From Pectobacterium polaris (GTDB taxonomy: Bacteria > Pseudomonadota > Gammaproteobacteria > Enterobacterales > Enterobacteriaceae): a DNA stretch of 64,000 nucleotides. Position numbers and translations under genes: made by a program. Below are positions 44,183 to 57,646 of this stretch, piece after piece. The notes below the pieces were generated by a model that made no database searches, had not been told where the DNA came from, and saw nothing but the letters and a program-made list of their open reading frames with translations. Position 1 is the first letter of the stretch. Each line of letters begins with the position of its first letter. Location of the stretch: NCBI RefSeq assembly GCF_002307355.1, contig NZ_CP017481.1, positions 1,364,001 to 1,428,000 of the forward strand. Direction: 5' to 3'.

Positions 44183-44258
44183 GGGGTTATAGCTCAGCTG
44201 GGAGAGCGCCTGCCTTGCACGCAGGAGGTCTGCGGTTCGATCCCGCATAGCTCCACCA
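44183..44258 (+). tRNA. alaT: tRNA-Ala (TGC anticodon)
   Basis: A 76-nt cloverleaf with encoded CCA, anticodon TGC. The G3-U70 identity pair is kept; a second wobble (U5-G68) replaces the C-G of E. coli. It follows tRNA-Ile by 42 nt in the same spacer. Confidence 0.97.
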
Positions 44259-44317
44259 TCACTACTCGCTATATAGAAAACTTCAGAGTGTACCTGTTTG
44301 GGTGCACTGCGAAGTTT

Positions 44318-44330
44318 TGCTCTTTAACAA
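44318..44330 (+). promoter_or_regulatory. boxA element in the 16S-23S spacer
   Basis: TGCTCTTTAACAA, a second antitermination boxA between tRNA-Ala and 23S rRNA. Confidence 0.85.
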
Positions 44331-44478
44331 TCTGGAACAAGCTGAAAATTGAAACATGACAGCTGAACATGCATTGATGCCTGCGGGTATGAATGGTGTA
44401 TCAGTGTGTCAATGAGTATCTCAAATAATCGCAGCACGACAGTGACTTTGATTTATCAAAGACACCTTCGGGTTGTGA

Positions 44479-47388
<2,910 letters not shown>

Positions 47389-47506
47389 ACAACACCGAAG
47401 GTGTTTTGAGACGACTCAAAAAACAATACTCAGCTTGTTCAAAGATTGGTTCTGATGGTTGTGCGAGCGCGTAAGCAACGTATAACGGTTGGAATGAAAC
47501 AGAATT

Positions 47507-47626
47507 TGCCTGGCGGCGATAGCGCGGTGGTCCCACCTGACCCCATGCCGAACTCAGAAGTGAAACGCCGTAGCGCCGATGGTAGTGTGGGGCTTCCCCA
47601 TGTGAGAGTAGGGAACTGCCAGGCAT
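47507..47626 (+). rRNA. rrf: 5S ribosomal RNA
   Basis: A 120-nt gene beginning TGCCTGGCGGCGATAGCGCG and ending in the complementary CTGCCAGGCAT. It closes the rrn operon. Confidence 0.98.
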
Positions 47627-47637
47627 CAAACAAGTGG

Positions 47638-47668
47638 AAAGCCTCTGTCGAAAGACAGGGGCTTTTTG
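47638..47668 (+). terminator. rrn operon terminator
   Basis: AAAGCCTCTGTC-GAAA-GACAGGGGCTTT followed by a T-run, 11 nt after 5S. Confidence 0.92.
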
Positions 47669-47782
47669 CTATGGGAAATTTTTGGTGTATGTTGTTTATA
47701 CCTTACCTGTGGTAAAAGACAGTCGGTATCTTGCGTAGATCAGGTAGACTATGTGATATCTGAATTAGTAGGTATTTCCAGC

Positions 47783-48820
47783 ATGGTGTCGAGCATTATT
47801 TCATTGAAGTCTCATAACTCTTTCTCATTATCTGTGTCTGCGTCCCGCATTACGGTAGCGGATACTCAAGAGAAATTGATCGAAGAATGGCGCGTCGCCT
47901 GCGTATCACAAGAGCCCATTTTATTACTAGGAGAAGGAAGTAATGTCCTTTTTCTGGAAGATTTTTTAGGTACTATTCTGCTAAATCGGCTCAAAGGTAT
48001 AGATGTTCGAGAAGAGAGCGATGGCTGGTATCTTCATATTGGTGCAGGTGAGAATTGGCATCAATTAGTTGAATATACGCTTAAATACGGTATTACCGGG
48101 TTAGAAAATCTAGCGCTAATTCCTGGATGTGTAGGGTCTGCACCGATACAAAATATTGGTGCGTATGGTATTGAACTACAAAATGTCTGTGATTATGTGG
48201 AATTGCTGGATCTGACTGAAGGTAAGGTCATGCGTCTTAGCACTGAGGAATGCCAGTTCGGTTACCGTGAAAGTATATTTAAGCATCAATACCGCTCTGG
48301 GTTTGCGATTACTGCTGTAGGGCTTTTTTTAAAGAAAGAGTGGCATCCAGTACTTAACTACGGCGATTTGGCAAAACTGAATCCTGAAACTGTGACGCCA
48401 CAGCAGGTATTTGATTCTGTCTGTCATATGCGTCGAAGTAAACTCCCAGATCCTGTAGTGACAGGTAATGCTGGTAGCTTCTTCAAAAATCCAATAATTA
48501 CACAACAGCATGCCGAACGTATTTTACGAGAGTATCCGAATGCTCCTCAGTATTTACAAGCCGATGGTAACGTTAAATTGGCCGCTGGGTGGTTAATTGA
48601 TCAGTGCCAGCTTAAAGGATTCCAGCTTGGTGGTGCAGCTGTTCACGAGAAACAGGCATTAGTTCTGATTAATAAGAATAATGCAAAAAGCTCAGATATT
48701 GTTGAATTAGCTCGTTACGTCCGCAATCAGGTTGCGGAAAAATTCTCCATACAGCTGGAGCCTGAAGTTCGCTTTATTGCTGCGTGTGGAGAGGTCAATG
48801 CCATCGAGGTATTATCATGA
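47783..48820 (+). CDS. murB: UDP-N-acetylenolpyruvylglucosamine reductase
   Basis: FAD enzyme reducing enolpyruvyl-UDP-GlcNAc to UDP-N-acetylmuramate. The ATG at 47783 gives 345 residues (E. coli 342); upstream in-frame codons reach into the rrn terminator and are not coding. FAD-binding [14 protein letters not shown] and [16 protein letters not shown], the proton-donor Ser in [10 protein letters not shown] near 230, and the C-terminal Glu in EPEVRF are all present. Its last 4 nt overlap birA (ATGA). Codon use here is visibly more AT-rich than in neighbouring genes. Confidence 0.95.
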   Translation: MVSSIISLKSHNSFSLSVSASRITVADTQEKLIEEWRVACVSQEPILLLGEGSNVLFLEDFLGTILLNRLKGIDVREESDGWYLHIGAGENWHQLVEYTLKYGITGLENLALIPGCVGSAPIQNIGAYGIELQNVCDYVELLDLTEGKVMRLSTEECQFGYRESIFKHQYRSGFAITAVGLFLKKEWHPVLNYGDLAKLNPETVTPQQVFDSVCHMRRSKLPDPVVTGNAGSFFKNPIITQQHAERILREYPNAPQYLQADGNVKLAAGWLIDQCQLKGFQLGGAAVHEKQALVLINKNNAKSSDIVELARYVRNQVAEKFSIQLEPEVRFIAACGEVNAIEVLS

Positions 48821-49776
48821 AAGATATTACGGTTCCTCTTAAATTAATTAAAATCCTCTCTGATGGTGAGTTTTATTCCGGTGAGCTACTTGGCGAAATG
48901 ATGGGGATGAGCCGAGCTGCGATTAATAAACATATTCAAACTATACGTGATTGGGGAATTGATGTTTTTACTGTAACGGGTAAGGGCTATTCTTTGCCAG
49001 CGCCTATGCAGTTATTAGATGAAGAAGTCATTCTTAAGCACCTACCGGAAGGTGGCGTGACGGTTTTACCTGTCGTTGATTCTACGAATCAGTACATTTT
49101 AGAACGATTGGATACGCTGTCATCCGGTGATGCATGCCTTGCTGAGTATCAGCAATCTGGGCGTGGTCGTCGGGGGCGGCAATGGTTTTCACCCTTTGGT
49201 GCGAATTTGTACTTATCCTTATATTGGCGTCTAGAACAGGGACCCGCTGCGGCTGTTGGGGTGAGTCTGGTTATTGGTATCGTAATGGCCGAAGTGCTAC
49301 ATAAGCTTGGTGCTGATGGTGTTCGAGTCAAGTGGCCGAATGATTTGTATCTGAAAGATAGAAAGTTGGCTGGCATTCTTGTCGAACTTACCGGAAAAAC
49401 GGGAGATGCTGCTAATTTGGTAATTGGTGCAGGCATTAATTTACAAATGAGAGAACCTGCTCCAGATACGATTAATCAAGGCTGGATAAATTTACAAGAG
49501 GCAGGTATAGAGATTAATCGTAATACTCTTGCTTCGACTCTTATTTCTGAATTAAGAAGTGCTTTGGTTATCTTTGAACTACAAGGTCTTGAACCATTCA
49601 TTTCCAGATGGGAAAAGTTGGATAACTATTTTAATCGCCCGGTCCGTTTGATTATCGGTAATCGCGAAATACATGGGATAGATCGAGGAATAGATCACCA
49701 GGGTGCATTGTTATTAGAAAACGATGGTCTGATAACACCGTATATTGGTGGGGAAATTTCTCTGCGCGGTGCATAA
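48817..49776 (+). CDS. birA: Biotin-protein ligase / biotin operon repressor
   Basis: Attaches biotin to its carrier protein and, as biotinoyl-AMP complex, represses the bio operon. It has 319 residues. The N-terminal winged helix ([17 protein letters not shown], about residues 32-48) is intact, so the regulatory function is retained. The ligase motif [18 protein letters not shown] lies near residue 115 and the biotin-binding [18 protein letters not shown] near 180. It is translationally coupled to murB. Confidence 0.96.
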   Translation: MKDITVPLKLIKILSDGEFYSGELLGEMMGMSRAAINKHIQTIRDWGIDVFTVTGKGYSLPAPMQLLDEEVILKHLPEGGVTVLPVVDSTNQYILERLDTLSSGDACLAEYQQSGRGRRGRQWFSPFGANLYLSLYWRLEQGPAAAVGVSLVIGIVMAEVLHKLGADGVRVKWPNDLYLKDRKLAGILVELTGKTGDAANLVIGAGINLQMREPAPDTINQGWINLQEAGIEINRNTLASTLISELRSALVIFELQGLEPFISRWEKLDNYFNRPVRLIIGNREIHGIDRGIDHQGALLLENDGLITPYIGGEISLRGA

Positions 49777-49800
49777 AAAAGGGGGAGATATCCCCCTTTT
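49775..49800. terminator. Bidirectional terminator between birA and coaA
   Basis: AAAAGGGGGA-GATA-TCCCCCTTTT, symmetric with A- and T-runs on both sides. It overlaps the birA stop and serves both convergent genes. Confidence 0.9.
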
Positions 49801-49806
49801 GCATAT

Positions 49807-50757
49807 TCATTTTCTTAATCTAACACATTCAACGGCATGGTTAGCGCTTTTAGTCATAATGAGACTAGCTCTCTCTCGGGTAGGGAGAATATTTTCTTTT
49901 AGATTAAGTCCGTTAATTTCCTTCCATAATTGAGATGCAATACCGACAGCTTCTTCTTCCGTCAATTTTGCATAATTATGGAAGTATGAATTTGGATTTG
50001 AGAATGCACCCTGCCTGAATTTCAAAAATCTATTTATATACCATGTCTGTAACAGTGTTTCAGGTGCATCCACATAAATAGAGAAATCCACAAAATCAGA
50101 AACAAAAACTCTATGTGGATCATGTGGATAATCCATTCCGCTTTGTAAGACATTTAAGCCTTCTAATATTAAAATGTCAGGTTGCTCCAACACTTTATTG
50201 TTATTAGGGACAATGTCATATGTCAGGTGGGAATAAGTTGGGGCGGTGACTTTATGTGTTCCTGATTTTATATCGGAAACAAATTTAACCAGGCTATGCA
50301 TATCGTATGACTGCGGAAAGCCTTTTTTCTTCATCAAGTCGCGTTCTTTTAGCACCTTATTTGGATGAAGAAACCCATCGGTTGTAATCAGTTCTACACT
50401 GCGGTGTTCCGGCCAGCGGCTTAATAACGCCTGGAGCACACGAGCTGTAGTACTTTTCCCTACAGCGACACTGCCTGCAATACCGATTATGTAAGGTATC
50501 TTTTGGCCATCAGTTCCTAAGAACTGCTCAAGCACTGCCTGACGTCGTAAATTAGAGCTGATATAGAAATTGAGCAGGCGAGATAGCGGCAGATAAATTT
50601 CCGCGACTTCGTCTAATGAAAGATCTTCGTTAATCCCTTTGAGCTTAACGATTTCTTCCTCTGTCAGCGTTAACGGGACGGAATCGCGCAAGGCGGCCCA
50701 TTGGCTGCGGTTAAATTGTAGATATGGCGTGGCCAAAGATTGCTCTCTATTGCTCAT
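49807..50757 (-). CDS. coaA: Pantothenate kinase
   Basis: Catalyses the first and controlling step of coenzyme A synthesis. It has 316 residues, as in E. coli type I CoaA. P-loop [12 protein letters not shown] is near residue 95; [11 protein letters not shown] with its catalytic Asp near 127; [10 protein letters not shown] and [12 protein letters not shown] are in the C-terminal part. It stands alone, converging with birA. The 211-nt region upstream before the acetyltransferase includes a hairpin at 50934-50963. Confidence 0.97.
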   Translation of the reverse strand: MSNREQSLATPYLQFNRSQWAALRDSVPLTLTEEEIVKLKGINEDLSLDEVAEIYLPLSRLLNFYISSNLRRQAVLEQFLGTDGQKIPYIIGIAGSVAVGKSTTARVLQALLSRWPEHRSVELITTDGFLHPNKVLKERDLMKKKGFPQSYDMHSLVKFVSDIKSGTHKVTAPTYSHLTYDIVPNNNKVLEQPDILILEGLNVLQSGMDYPHDPHRVFVSDFVDFSIYVDAPETLLQTWYINRFLKFRQGAFSNPNSYFHNYAKLTEEEAVGIASQLWKEINGLNLKENILPTRERASLIMTKSANHAVECVRLRK

Positions 50758-50933
50758 AAGTCGTGTTCTGCCTGCTTAACAGGTAAGAAAAGGGACTCTT
50801 AGCTCAGCGAAGAAAACGGGCTATTAGTTTAGCCAACGCGATGATCGCGGCACCTTCTCTTATGTAATAAATTTTTGATAATGGGCAGGTTAACACTTTG
50901 CTGCTAGAAAGAAGAAGAGAAAATCGGTGCTGT

Positions 50934-50963
50934 ACCCGATGCTGCTATGTTTACGCATCGGGT
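50934..50963 (-). terminator. Hairpin after the acetyltransferase gene
   Basis: ACCCGATGC and GCATCGGGT form a perfect 9-bp stem with a 12-nt loop, just past the stop of the GNAT gene on the minus strand. The T-run is weak, so it is only a likely terminator. Confidence 0.45.
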
Positions 50964-50968
50964 GCTCG

Positions 50969-51517
50969 CTAACTAGCGATGGCTTTACCTAAACCATTCA
51001 CGGCAAAGAGGCGCTTATAATAAATGGCCGTTGGGTGATAGTAGCCATCGGGTGTGCAAGCATAGTCTGGTAATTCTCCCAGATGGCGATAGCCCAATGC
51101 ACGGTAGAACGCTTCTGCGGGGGAACCTGCTTGAGTATCTAAGTAGAGTAAACCCCTCTGTTGTGAAAGCGCGCTCTGTTCCAATAGTTGAATGAGCAGT
51201 CGGCCTATTCCTGTTCTTCTTGTGCGACTGTGAACCAATAATTTTTGAATTTCAGCTCTGTTTTTCCCATTTGGTTTTTGACATAACTCAAGCTGTACGC
51301 TTCCGACAACACCCTCCTCATCGCGCGCTACCCATAACATGCGTTCACCGCTGGCGACGGATGTTTGCAAACTATGAAAATATTCTGTGGCTTCTTTGTG
51401 GGACAGTGGCGAGTGGTATCCAACAGAAGCACCTTTTTCTACAGCATCTATCAGTAGGCTAGCCAGTTCCTCACGATAGACAGGTAAGGTTGCGGCATTG
51501 AGTTGAACGGTTTTCAT
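50969..51517 (-). CDS. GNAT acetyltransferase resembling tabtoxin-resistance protein
   Basis: Acetyl-CoA-dependent N-acetyltransferase, 182 residues from the ATG at 51517, preceded by AAGAGGAAAAATACG. An earlier ATG at 51556 lacks support. The acetyl-CoA motif RRTGIGRLLIQLLE is near residue 115, followed by GLLYLDTQAGSPAEAFYRALGY. The block ELCQKPNGKNRAEIQKLLV and the GGASVGY-like N-terminal segment (here EKGASVGYHSP) resemble, from memory, the Pseudomonas tabtoxin-resistance enzyme Ttr. If so it may detoxify a beta-lactam plant-pathogen toxin or a similar amine; substrate unproven. It is absent at this site in E. coli. Confidence 0.8.
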   Translation of the reverse strand: MKTVQLNAATLPVYREELASLLIDAVEKGASVGYHSPLSHKEATEYFHSLQTSVASGERMLWVARDEEGVVGSVQLELCQKPNGKNRAEIQKLLVHSRTRRTGIGRLLIQLLEQSALSQQRGLLYLDTQAGSPAEAFYRALGYRHLGELPDYACTPDGYYHPTAIYYKRLFAVNGLGKAIAS

Positions 51518-51805
51518 CGTATTTTTCCTCTTCGACAGAAATTTATTTCTAACCAAGCAAAATGCATTCCAGGTTCATGCCCTTAGAAAAGCGAGCAAAA
51601 TAGCATCGGTCAGTGCAGTGCGTGCTCTTCTAAAGAGCAAAACGGTATTTTAGGTGCAAGAGGCATAGGCGGAAATTTGATGGAGAAACTTCTACTTTAC
51701 TGGATGGAATTGGTGGTTCTTTGCGCTAATTCTTACTGTTACTCTAGATTTATAGCCGGATTTGGATAAAATCTAAGCGATAGCGCATTTTACGCAATTT
51801 TTTTG
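51518..51805. other. Gap upstream of tRNA operon
   Basis: About 290 nt between the acetyltransferase start and the tRNA promoter, AT-rich in its last 100 nt, with a small hairpin GCTCTT-CTA-AAGAGC at 51624-51638. No gene is seen. The AT-rich part may act as an UP element for the tRNA promoter. Confidence 0.4.
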
Positions 51806-51834
51806 TTGCATCAAGCGTTCTGTCTACCTAGAAT
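51806..51834 (+). promoter_or_regulatory. Promoter of the tRNA-tufB operon
   Basis: TTGCAT and TAGAAT with a 17-bp spacer and a GCGC discriminator, ending 15 nt before the first tRNA. This is the stringent-response type of stable-RNA promoter. Confidence 0.8.
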
Positions 51835-51848
51835 GCGCAGCACTTGAT

Positions 51849-51924
<76 letters not shown>

Positions 51925-51939
51925 TCAAGTACACAATCA

Positions 51940-52024
<85 letters not shown>

Positions 52025-52154
52025 AATTCAATCCTGGCAACAGGATACTCGATACGGTAGCAAGAGTAAGCCGGATCGACGAAGGCGGGGTCTATAAAAT
52101 CTTATTCCCCGACTTCAAAATCTACAGAAAAATTAGGTAGCCGAGTTCCAGGAT

Positions 52155-52229
<75 letters not shown>

Positions 52230-52235
52230 AGATGT

Positions 52236-52311
52236 GCTGATATAGCTCAGTTGGTAGAGCGCACCCTTGGTAAGGGTGAGGTCGGCAGTTCGAATCTGCC
52301 TATCAGCACCA
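52236..52311 (+). tRNA. thrT: tRNA-Thr (GGT anticodon)
   Basis: A 76-nt cloverleaf with encoded CCA, anticodon GGT, only 6 nt after tRNA-Gly. It ends 107 nt before tufB. Confidence 0.97.
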
Positions 52312-52382
52312 CTTCCTTTTCCTCCTCCTGATTTTCTTTCTGTGAATAAATTCAGCAAGCTATCGCTTGGTTGATGTGGTGA

Positions 52383-53603
<1,221 letters not shown>

Positions 53604-53633
53604 TCGCTGATAACGTTTGACGCGACACGCGAT

Positions 53634-53660
53634 AAAAGGGCATCATTTGATGCCCTTTTT
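53634..53660 (+). terminator. Terminator after tufB
   Basis: AAAAGGGCATCA-TT-TGATGCCCTTTTT, an 11-bp or longer stem with a T-run, 31 nt past the tufB stop. Confidence 0.9.
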
Positions 53661-53675
53661 CTACGCTGTCATGGT

Positions 53676-53728
53676 AGAACCTATCTCATCAGCGATTGTG
53701 AGATATAATCATTGGTGAGATAGGCTCT
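53676..53728. repeat. Imperfect 16-bp inverted repeat between tufB and secE
   Basis: AGAACCTATCTCATCA (53676-53691) and TGGTGAGATAGGCTCT (53713-53728) are complementary at 14 of 16 positions; the two others can be G-U pairs. A TATAAT at 53704-53709 lies in the loop. It could be a small palindromic repeat unit or part of secE control. Confidence 0.6.
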
Positions 53729-53840
53729 GTAGATACGGCGTAAATACCGAATTATTCGTTTTACAGAACATCTTTCGGTTTGGTTGCTCCGTGGTTACGG
53801 GGCAAAGTTATTTGTCTGAATCATTGTGACAGGTTGGTTT

Positions 53841-54224
53841 ATGAGTGCGAATACCGAAGCTCAGGATAGTGGGCGTGGCCTGGAAGTGATTAAGTGGCTA
53901 GTAGTAGGTGCCTTGCTGGTCGTTGCGATTGTTGGCAATTATTATTACCGCGAATTTAGTCTTCCTCTGCGTGCATTGGCTGTTGTTATCCTGATCGCCG
54001 CAGCCGGTGGTGTGGCCCTGCTGACCACAAAAGGCAAAGCAACCGTAACGTTTGCTCGCGAAGCGCGTACTGAAGTACGCAAAGTAATTTGGCCGACTCG
54101 TCAGGAAACGTTACACACCACGTTAATCGTTGCCGCGGTTACTGCCGTGATGTCACTGATTTTGTGGGGACTGGATGGTATTCTGGTCCGTCTGGTATCG
54201 TTTATCACTGGCCTGAGGTTCTAA
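53841..54224 (+). CDS. secE: Preprotein translocase subunit SecE
   Basis: Essential small subunit that clamps SecY in the inner membrane. It has 127 residues with three membrane segments (about 15-35, 42-60, 92-112), the three-helix type of enterobacteria. The functional cytoplasmic stretch [21 protein letters not shown] is at about residues 74-94. The ATG at 53841 is chosen over one 15 nt earlier because it gives the E. coli-like N-terminus MSANTEAQ. It is cotranscribed with nusG (3 nt apart). Confidence 0.97.
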   Translation: MSANTEAQDSGRGLEVIKWLVVGALLVVAIVGNYYYREFSLPLRALAVVILIAAAGGVALLTTKGKATVTFAREARTEVRKVIWPTRQETLHTTLIVAAVTAVMSLILWGLDGILVRLVSFITGLRF

Positions 54225-54227
54225 AAG

Positions 54228-54773
54228 ATGTCTGAAGCTCCAAAAAAACGTTGGTACGTCGTTCAGGCGTTTTCTGGTTTTGAAGGTCGCGTAGCACAGT
54301 CTCTGCGCGAGCACATCAAACTCCATAATATGGAAGAGCTTTTTGGCGAAGTCATGGTTCCTACTGAAGAAGTAGTTGAGATCCGTGGTGGTCAACGTCG
54401 CAAGAGCGAACGCAAGTTTTTCCCTGGTTATGTTTTAGTACAGATGGTTATGGAAGATGCGAGTTGGCATCTTGTGCGCAGTGTACCTCGTGTTATGGGG
54501 TTCATTGGCGGCACATCTGACCGTCCTGCTCCAATCAGTGACAAAGAAGTGGATGCGATTATGAATCGTCTCCAGCAGGTTGGTGACAAGCCTCGTCCGA
54601 AAACGTTGTTTGAACCGGGTGAAATGGTTCGCGTCAACGATGGTCCATTTGCCGACTTTAATGGCGTTGTTGAAGAAGTCGACTACGAGAAGAGCCGCCT
54701 GAAGGTGTCTGTTTCTATATTTGGCCGTGCGACACCTGTTGAATTGGACTTTGCTCAGGTCGAAAAAGGCTAA
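54228..54773 (+). CDS. nusG: Transcription elongation/antitermination factor NusG
   Basis: Binds RNA polymerase clamp and links it to Rho, NusE or the ribosome. It has 181 residues. The NGN domain covers about 1-115 ([19 protein letters not shown] at the start) and the C-terminal KOW domain about 130-181 ([27 protein letters not shown]). It starts 3 nt after secE. The terminator-promoter palindrome for rplK follows about 40 nt downstream. Confidence 0.98.
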   Translation: MSEAPKKRWYVVQAFSGFEGRVAQSLREHIKLHNMEELFGEVMVPTEEVVEIRGGQRRKSERKFFPGYVLVQMVMEDASWHLVRSVPRVMGFIGGTSDRPAPISDKEVDAIMNRLQQVGDKPRPKTLFEPGEMVRVNDGPFADFNGVVEEVDYEKSRLKVSVSIFGRATPVELDFAQVEKG

Positions 54774-54804
54774 TTGCCTGACAAGACTTGCTGAAAATAG
54801 CGAC

Positions 54805-54833
54805 TTGCCTATGGCGCGAAATTAACCTATAAT
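54805..54833 (+). promoter_or_regulatory. Promoter of the rplKA operon
   Basis: TTGCCT and TATAAT with a 17-bp spacer, about 100 nt before rplK. The -10 sits inside the terminator-like palindrome 54813-54841. L1-dependent translational control of this leader is known in E. coli. Confidence 0.75.
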
Positions 54834-54846
54834 TTCGCGCCTTTTG
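54813..54846 (+). terminator. Terminator after nusG overlapping the rplK promoter
   Basis: GGCGCGAAATT and AATTTCGCGCC form a perfect 11-bp stem around AACCTAT and are followed by TTTTG. It fits an intrinsic terminator for secE-nusG, with the rplK -10 element spanning its loop and right arm. Confidence 0.7.
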
Positions 54847-54935
54847 TTTTTCAGTGGCCTTAACGGCGTCTGAAACGTAATACAAACCACGGGGAGCCTT
54901 TTACTAGGCGCTATTACCCAATCGAGGAAAGTTAA

Positions 54936-55364
54936 ATGGCCAAGAAAGTACAAGCCTACGTCAAGCTGCAAGTTGCAGCTGGTATGGCTAACCCGAGCCC
55001 ACCGGTAGGTCCGGCTCTGGGTCAGCAAGGTGTTAACATCATGGAATTCTGTAAGGCGTTCAATGCTAAAACTGAAAGCCTTGAGAAGGGTCTGCCGACT
55101 CCAGTTGTTATTACCGTTTATTCTGACCGTTCTTTCACCTTCGTTACCAAAACGCCTCCAGCAGCTGTTCTGCTGAAGAAAGCGGCTGGTATCAAGTCTG
55201 GTTCTGGCAAGCCGAACAAAGACAAAGTAGGTAAAGTAACGAGCGCTCAGGTTCGTGAAATCGCAGAAACTAAAGCTGCGGACATGACTGGTTCTGATGT
55301 AGACGCCATGGCGCGCTCTATCGCAGGTACTGCTCGTTCCATGGGCCTGGTAGTGGAGGATTAA
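54936..55364 (+). CDS. rplK: 50S ribosomal protein L11
   Basis: uL11, part of the GTPase-associated centre of the large subunit. It has 142 residues. The N-terminal proline-rich switch [19 protein letters not shown] near residue 19 and the 23S-binding C-terminal domain ([20 protein letters not shown]) are present. It is followed after 3 nt by rplA. Confidence 0.99.
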   Translation: MAKKVQAYVKLQVAAGMANPSPPVGPALGQQGVNIMEFCKAFNAKTESLEKGLPTPVVITVYSDRSFTFVTKTPPAAVLLKKAAGIKSGSGKPNKDKVGKVTSAQVREIAETKAADMTGSDVDAMARSIAGTARSMGLVVED

Positions 55365-55367
55365 TAA

Positions 55368-56072
<705 letters not shown>

Positions 56073-56087
56073 TAGCTTTTGTTCCGC

Positions 56088-56116
56088 TTTACTCGGGTGT
56101 GAGATTTACCTATAAT
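56088..56116 (+). promoter_or_regulatory. Promoter of the rplJL-rpoBC unit
   Basis: TTTACT and TATAAT with a 17-bp spacer just after rplA. This is the position of the E. coli L10 promoter that drives rplJ, rplL, rpoB and rpoC. Confidence 0.75.
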
Positions 56117-56154
56117 TTTACGCCCGTTGTTCCTCAAGTGGAATAACGCAAGAA

Positions 56155-56252
56155 TTTTTCGGTTGGAGCCTGGCCTATCCAGGCCTCCGTCCAAGACCGC
56201 AGGTGTTTCGTAAGAAACTTAATTCTCCTGCGTAGACGGTGACAGAGCCTAA
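56155..56252 (+). promoter_or_regulatory. Ribosomal L10 autoregulatory leader
   Basis: In the 317-nt rplA-rplJ gap, GGAGCCTGG-CCTAT-CCAGGCCTCC forms a strong stem, followed by GACCGCAGGTGTTTCG, AAGAAACTTAA and CCTGCGTAGACGGTGACAGAG. These match, from memory, the E. coli L10(L12)4 binding leader, through which L10 represses rplJL translation. Confidence 0.85.
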
Positions 56253-56389
56253 ATAACGTTTTTCTTTTTTATAAAGAATAATTTTTTACTGGATTCTGCT
56301 CACCGTGTTTCAACGCTTATCTCTAATTTTGGCGATAAGTGAAGTGAGTTCCGGAGAGTTTCTCCGGCTATATCCAGGAGCAAAAGCTA

Positions 56390-56887
56390 ATGGCATTAAA
56401 TCTTCAAGACAAACAAGCGATTGTTGCTGAAGTCAGCGAAGTAGCCAAAGGTGCGCTGTCTGCGGTTGTTGCGGATTCTCGTGGCGTTACCGTTGATAAA
56501 ATGACCGAACTGCGTAAAGCAGGTCGTGAAGCTGGCGTTTACATGCGTGTTGTTCGTAACACCCTGCTGCGCCGCGTCGTTGAAGGCACTCAATTTGAAT
56601 GCCTGAAAGACACGTTTGTTGGTCCGACCCTGATTGCATATTCTATGGAACACCCGGGCGCTGCTGCTCGTCTGTTCAAAGAGTTCGCGAAAGCGAATGC
56701 AAAATTTGAGGTCAAAGCTGCAGCCTTTGAAGGCGAGCTGATCCCGGCGGCTCAAATTGACCGTCTGGCAACGCTGCCGACTTACGAAGAAGCACTGGCA
56801 CGTCTGATGTCGACCATGAAAGAAGCCGCTGCCGGCAAACTGGTCCGCACTCTGGCTGCTGTTCGCGATGCAAAAGAAGCTGCGTAA
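56390..56887 (+). CDS. rplJ: 50S ribosomal protein L10
   Basis: uL10 of the L7/L12 stalk base. It has 165 residues. The N-terminal rRNA-binding part starts [20 protein letters not shown]; the C-terminal helix (about 135-165, [20 protein letters not shown]) carries the L7/L12 dimers. AGGAG is 8 nt before the ATG. With L12 it regulates its own leader. Confidence 0.99.
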   Translation: MALNLQDKQAIVAEVSEVAKGALSAVVADSRGVTVDKMTELRKAGREAGVYMRVVRNTLLRRVVEGTQFECLKDTFVGPTLIAYSMEHPGAAARLFKEFAKANAKFEVKAAAFEGELIPAAQIDRLATLPTYEEALARLMSTMKEAAAGKLVRTLAAVRDAKEAA

Positions 56888-56935
56888 TAGCGCTTTTTTT
56901 TCTACCGTACTTGCTAACGTATAAACTATTTCTGA

Positions 56936-57319
<384 letters not shown>

Positions 57320-57390
57320 GCCAACCTTTCAGGTTGCAGCCTGATTTATTAGGCTGATGGCTGGTGACTTTTTAGTCACCAGCCTTTTTG
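57320..57390 (+). terminator. Attenuator between rplL and rpoB
   Basis: Three hairpins follow in a row: CAACCTTTCAGGTTG (57322-57336), CAGCCTGATTTATTAGGCTG (57337-57356) and GGCTGGTGACT/AGTCACCAGCC with a T-run (57359-57390). In E. coli this site lets only a fraction of transcripts continue into rpoBC. The remaining gap to 57646 has no gene; in E. coli it contains an RNase III site, not identified here. Confidence 0.8.
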
Positions 57391-57646
57391 CGCTGTAGGG
57401 CATCAATGGGGTTTCACATTGTTTAGCCATTGATTTCCCCCAATATTTTTTTCTATTGACGACTTAATATACTGCTTTCCTGCATGGGCACCATGCCTAA
57501 GCAAGAGTAACGAAATGGTTTAAGAGTAATAGAAAGACGTATTACGGAAAGTTCTCTATTTTCCGACCAACATAAATAGTGTTGCATGAACTGTCCTTGT
57601 TAGGGCAGACAGAGTGGTTCGACTTGTCAGCTAGCTGAGGAACCCT

